Source: Bacteroidales bacterium (GTDB lineage Bacteria > Bacteroidota > Bacteroidia > Bacteroidales > VadinHA17). From it: DNA of 7,369 bases. Positions within the stretch are counted from its first letter, which is position 1; each line of letters begins with the position of its first letter. Below, piece by piece: positions 6,272 through 7,369 of the stretch. Under the pieces are notes generated by a model, which saw only the letters and a program-made list of their open reading frames with translations, ran no database searches and had not been told where the DNA came from. The position numbers were made by a program, and so were the translations under genes. The stretch lies in the NCBI GenBank assembly GCA_031285575.1, contig JAITVX010000014.1, forward strand, positions 1 to 7,369. The letters are read 5' to 3'.

Positions 6272-6400
6272 ATGACGAACGCTGCCGCGCGCCGGCAAAA
6301 GTTACTAACGCTTACCTCTTCTTCTTTGTATATCAGTAAGTTACAATATCATGCCGCAGCACTGCGGGAGGCTTGCCGGAACTACAAAAAGCCTAATAAC
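6272..6400. other. GC-rich foldable island, unknown nature
   Basis: This stretch is much richer in GC than both flanks. It has CCGGCAA (6292-6298) paired with TTGCCGG (6373-6379) as a possible closing stem. Inside are CTTAC/GTAAG (6311-6315 with 6336-6340) and CCGCA/TGCGG around GCAC (6354-6367). A 55-codon frame from ATG 6272 runs to the stop at 6437-6439, but its product (MTNAAARRQKLLTLTSSSLY...) resembles nothing I know. A structured RNA or a repeat element is at least as likely. No promoter was found for it. Confidence 0.25.
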
Positions 6401-6548
6401 ATATTGATTATAATGTTTTTATTTTTCAAGTTCCGTTAATCGCTATGGTTTTTCTCTTTGCTGGACAGCAGGATTTATTTTCAGATAAAAAATACATAAG
6501 TATTTTCATACCTTTATACTTTCAAAAACCCATTTTTTGCATATCCAC

Positions 6549-6582
6549 AAAAAAAACCACCGTAAACACTTGATTTACGATG
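6549..6582 (-). terminator. Minus-strand rho-independent terminator
   Basis: Read on the minus strand, CATCGTAAA (6582-6574) pairs with TTTACGGTG (6566-6558) around a seven-base loop, giving nine pairs with one G-T wobble. After one base comes a run of eight Ts (6556-6549). This is a good intrinsic terminator for transcripts coming from the right. It lies about 25 bases beyond the tRNA-Ser-like 3' end at 6608-6622, just where the terminator of a tRNA gene would sit. Confidence 0.65.
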
Positions 6583-6607
6583 ATTTGACCTGTTTTGCTT
6601 CGTTACT

Positions 6608-6622
6608 TGGCGGAGAGAGAGG
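6608..6622 (-). repeat. tRNA-Ser 3'-end fragment, candidate attachment (att) core
   Basis: On the minus strand the bases read CCTCTCTCTCCGCCA. This equals the end of many bacterial tRNA-Ser genes: acceptor strand TCTCTCC, discriminator G, encoded CCA. Only this end is present. The next bases (GTTCACAAA on the minus strand) do not form a normal T-arm with a seven-base loop, and no anticodon arm or matching 5' GGAGAGA is found within 100 bases. Integrases commonly recombine at tRNA 3' ends and leave exactly such a short displaced copy next to the original downstream terminator. Here the terminator lies to the left, so the element would lie to the right. Confidence 0.45.
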
Positions 6623-6683
6623 TTTGTGAACTTTTCAATTTTTCACCTCTGTATCAGCATTTTATGTTTTCGTTTTCCTTAAA

Positions 6684-6847
6684 GGGGTACAGTTGGGTGC
6701 CGCCTTTTTAATCATTGCTGATAAAGAGCCTTTTAACTCTCTACTTTTATTTCCTAAAACATTCAGCGGAAGCGGGGGTACATGAACCAAACCCATAATC
6801 CGCTGATATTCAGTGAATCAAAATTTCAATTTCGCTTATGGGGTACA
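6684..6847 (+). repeat. Three direct GGGGTACA repeats (possible integrase arm sites)
   Basis: GGGGTACA occurs in the same orientation at 6684-6691, 6775-6782 and 6840-6847, starting 76 bases from the candidate att core. The middle copy lies inside an 8-bp inverted repeat, TCAGCGGA (6763-6770) and TCCGCTGA (6799-6806). Short spaced direct repeats beside a core site are what tyrosine recombinases use as arm-type sites, but no integrase gene is visible in the window, so this role is inferred. Confidence 0.4.
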
Positions 6848-6920
6848 AATTAGGTTAAATTATTTCGACTGACCGTTTTGGCTGTCGTTGTCGCCCATTT
6901 GTCTGCATAAAACTCGGGTT

Positions 6921-6951
6921 CAAAGTTACAGCGTTTTTTTGAAATAGCAAA
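6921..6951 (-). promoter_or_regulatory. Bacteroidota-type promoter on the minus strand
   Basis: Read on the minus strand, a perfect -33 box TTTG (6951-6948) is followed after exactly 19 bases by TAACTTTG (6928-6921), which fits the Bacteroidetes primary-sigma -7 consensus TAnnTTTG. Transcription would start near 6914 and run left toward the terminator at 6549. No convincing gene lies in that stretch, only frames of 12-17 codons, such as the one starting at 6898 (MGDNDSQNGQSK). Confidence 0.55.
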
Positions 6952-6979
6952 ATCTTTATAAACAAATCTGTTAGCCGAA

Positions 6980-7026
6980 GTGCAAGGTGCAACCCATATA
7001 CATATATGTATGGTTGCACCTTGCAC
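6980..7026. repeat. Long inverted repeat with 15-bp perfect arms
   Basis: GTGCAAGGTGCAACC (6980-6994) and its exact reverse complement (7012-7026) enclose a second, perfect 14-base palindrome, ATACATATATGTAT (6998-7011). As RNA this is a 15-bp stem, a three-base bulge (6995-6997) and a further helix of up to seven bp. Each arm holds GTGCAA twice in tandem. No T-run follows, so it is not a standard terminator. It may be a recombinase or replication-protein binding site, or a small mobile palindrome. Confidence 0.65.
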
Positions 7027-7193
7027 CTCAATTTGAGACCTGTTGTATTATCCTACCCGATGATTCTTTATTGCCTCTCATTCAGGCTTTCTCCGGCAAA
7101 AACACGCTGTTTTCGCCTCATTTTTGTGCATTTTCCTATACCTGATACACATTTCAGACTAATTATCAGCGATTTATCTTCCCGTAAAAAATA

Positions 7194-7334
7194 TTGGGAA
7201 CTTTTCGGCCTTTTTCGCCTGTTTTTGCCAATCGGTGAAAAGACAGTTCTCTGTGTGTAAGCACATTACATTTTCGACAAACTCCGCCGGATCATTTTCT
7301 TTTCCCAAGTTGGGAAATCGGGTTTTGGGAACTT
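7194..7334. repeat. TTGGGAA repeat cluster with a 17-base palindrome
   Basis: TTGGGAACTT occurs at 7194-7203 and 7325-7334, each followed by a similar CG/CC-containing, T-rich stretch. Between them, TTTCCCAA and TTGGGAAA (7301-7308, 7310-7317) form a palindrome around one G. This makes four copies of the heptamer, three direct and one inverted, within 141 bases. No coding or terminator role is evident. Confidence 0.45.
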
Positions 7335-7369
7335 CCGACCTTTGCCGTAAATTAATGCAGTTGCAGTTA

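Larger units (their letters stand above)
6549..6914 (-). ncRNA. Predicted ~365-nt minus-strand transcript without a clear gene
   Basis: A promoter at 6921-6951 and an intrinsic terminator at 6549-6582, both on the minus strand, bracket this stretch. Between them lie the GGGGTACA repeats, the tRNA-Ser-like end and only tiny frames (MGDNDSQNGQSK from 6898; MIKKAAPNCTPLRKTKT further on). I do not recognise a tmRNA, RNase P RNA or 6S RNA. It could be an element-encoded small RNA or a decayed gene. Confidence 0.25.
5961..7369. other. Long non-coding, structure-rich region
   Basis: About 1.4 kb follow the ATP-grasp gene without a frame that looks like a real protein on either strand. The sequence is AT-rich apart from a GC-rich island around 6280-6400, and it is full of inverted and direct repeats, listed separately. 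No clear rho-independent terminator directly follows the ATP-grasp stop; the nearest dyads (CCGTACGG at 5976-5983, and 6022-6036) lack a T-run. The mix of an att-like tRNA fragment, repeats and no genes fits the edge of an integrated element or an old insertion scar. Confidence 0.6.

Noticed and set aside
6224..6439. 71-codon frame starting at TTG
   Set aside because: The start lies inside the 6217-6239 hairpin and the sequence is not recognisable; the shorter frame from 6272 is equally weak.
6608..6680. Complete minus-strand tRNA-Ser
   Set aside because: Only the acceptor 3' strand and CCA match. A GAGGT/ACCTC pairing exists but with a ~21-base loop, and no anticodon arm or 5' acceptor strand follows.
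6684..7026. CRISPR array
   Set aside because: The repeats are only eight bases, irregularly spaced, and no uniform spacers or cas genes are present.
7006..7260. 84-codon plus-strand frame
   Set aside because: It starts inside the long inverted repeat, the product is a biased mix of F, L, R, S and P with no recognisable domain, and the stretch is repeat-rich.
7174..7368. 64 open codons on the minus strand running off the right edge (ending AEKFPIFFTGR)
   Set aside because: It has no start in the window, no recognisable domain, and covers the TTGGGAA repeats, which alone create FP-type codons. It could be a real 3' end, but this is unsupported here.

Overview
The window looks like a Bacteroidota chromosome, most likely from the Bacteroidales. 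Four observations point that way: complex I genes run nuoA-B-C-D-H with no nuoE/F/G between nuoD and nuoH, gene starts lack clear Shine-Dalgarno sequences, a perfect TTTG-N19-TAnnTTTG promoter is present, and the genes share a mid-GC style with heavy use of the isoleucine codon ATA. No species can be named from sequence alone.

Layout. (1) 1-3383: the front part of a complex I operon on the + strand, with the tail of nuoA and then nuoB, nuoC, nuoD and nuoH, overlapping or closely spaced. These encode the quinone-reducing connecting module (NuoB/C/D) and the membrane subunits NuoA and NuoH that meet it. The NADH-oxidising NuoE/F/G module is not in this operon. A terminator-like hairpin overlaps the nuoH stop codon, and nuoI-nuoN do not follow. 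(2) 3384-3710: a gene-poor gap with a doubtful GIY-YIG-like remnant, an AT-rich leader and a hairpin five bases before the next start. (3) 3711-5960: a tight two-gene unit, a lysine 2,3-aminomutase (KamA) family radical SAM enzyme followed 18 bases later by a D-Ala-D-Ala-ligase-like ATP-grasp enzyme. Together they suggest an uncharacterised route in which an alpha-amino acid, probably lysine, becomes a beta-amino acid and is joined to another carboxylate or amine at the cost of ATP. (4) 5961-7369: about 1.4 kb without a convincing gene but rich in structure.

Within that last region lie a cluster of inverted repeats including a perfect 24-bp palindrome with repeated TACGTA; a GC-rich, foldable island; a minus-strand terminator next to a 15-base match to the 3' end of a tRNA-Ser; three GGGGTACA repeats; a minus-strand promoter aimed at that terminator; a long hairpin with 15-bp arms; and a group of TTGGGAA repeats. 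The simplest reading is that the right edge is one end of an integrated element whose attachment core is the tRNA 3' fragment, with the chromosome to its left. The element's integrase, if any, would be outside the window.

The best candidates for something undescribed are the KamA/ATP-grasp pair, the predicted ~365-nt minus-strand transcript (6914 to 6549), and the att-like boundary with its repeats.
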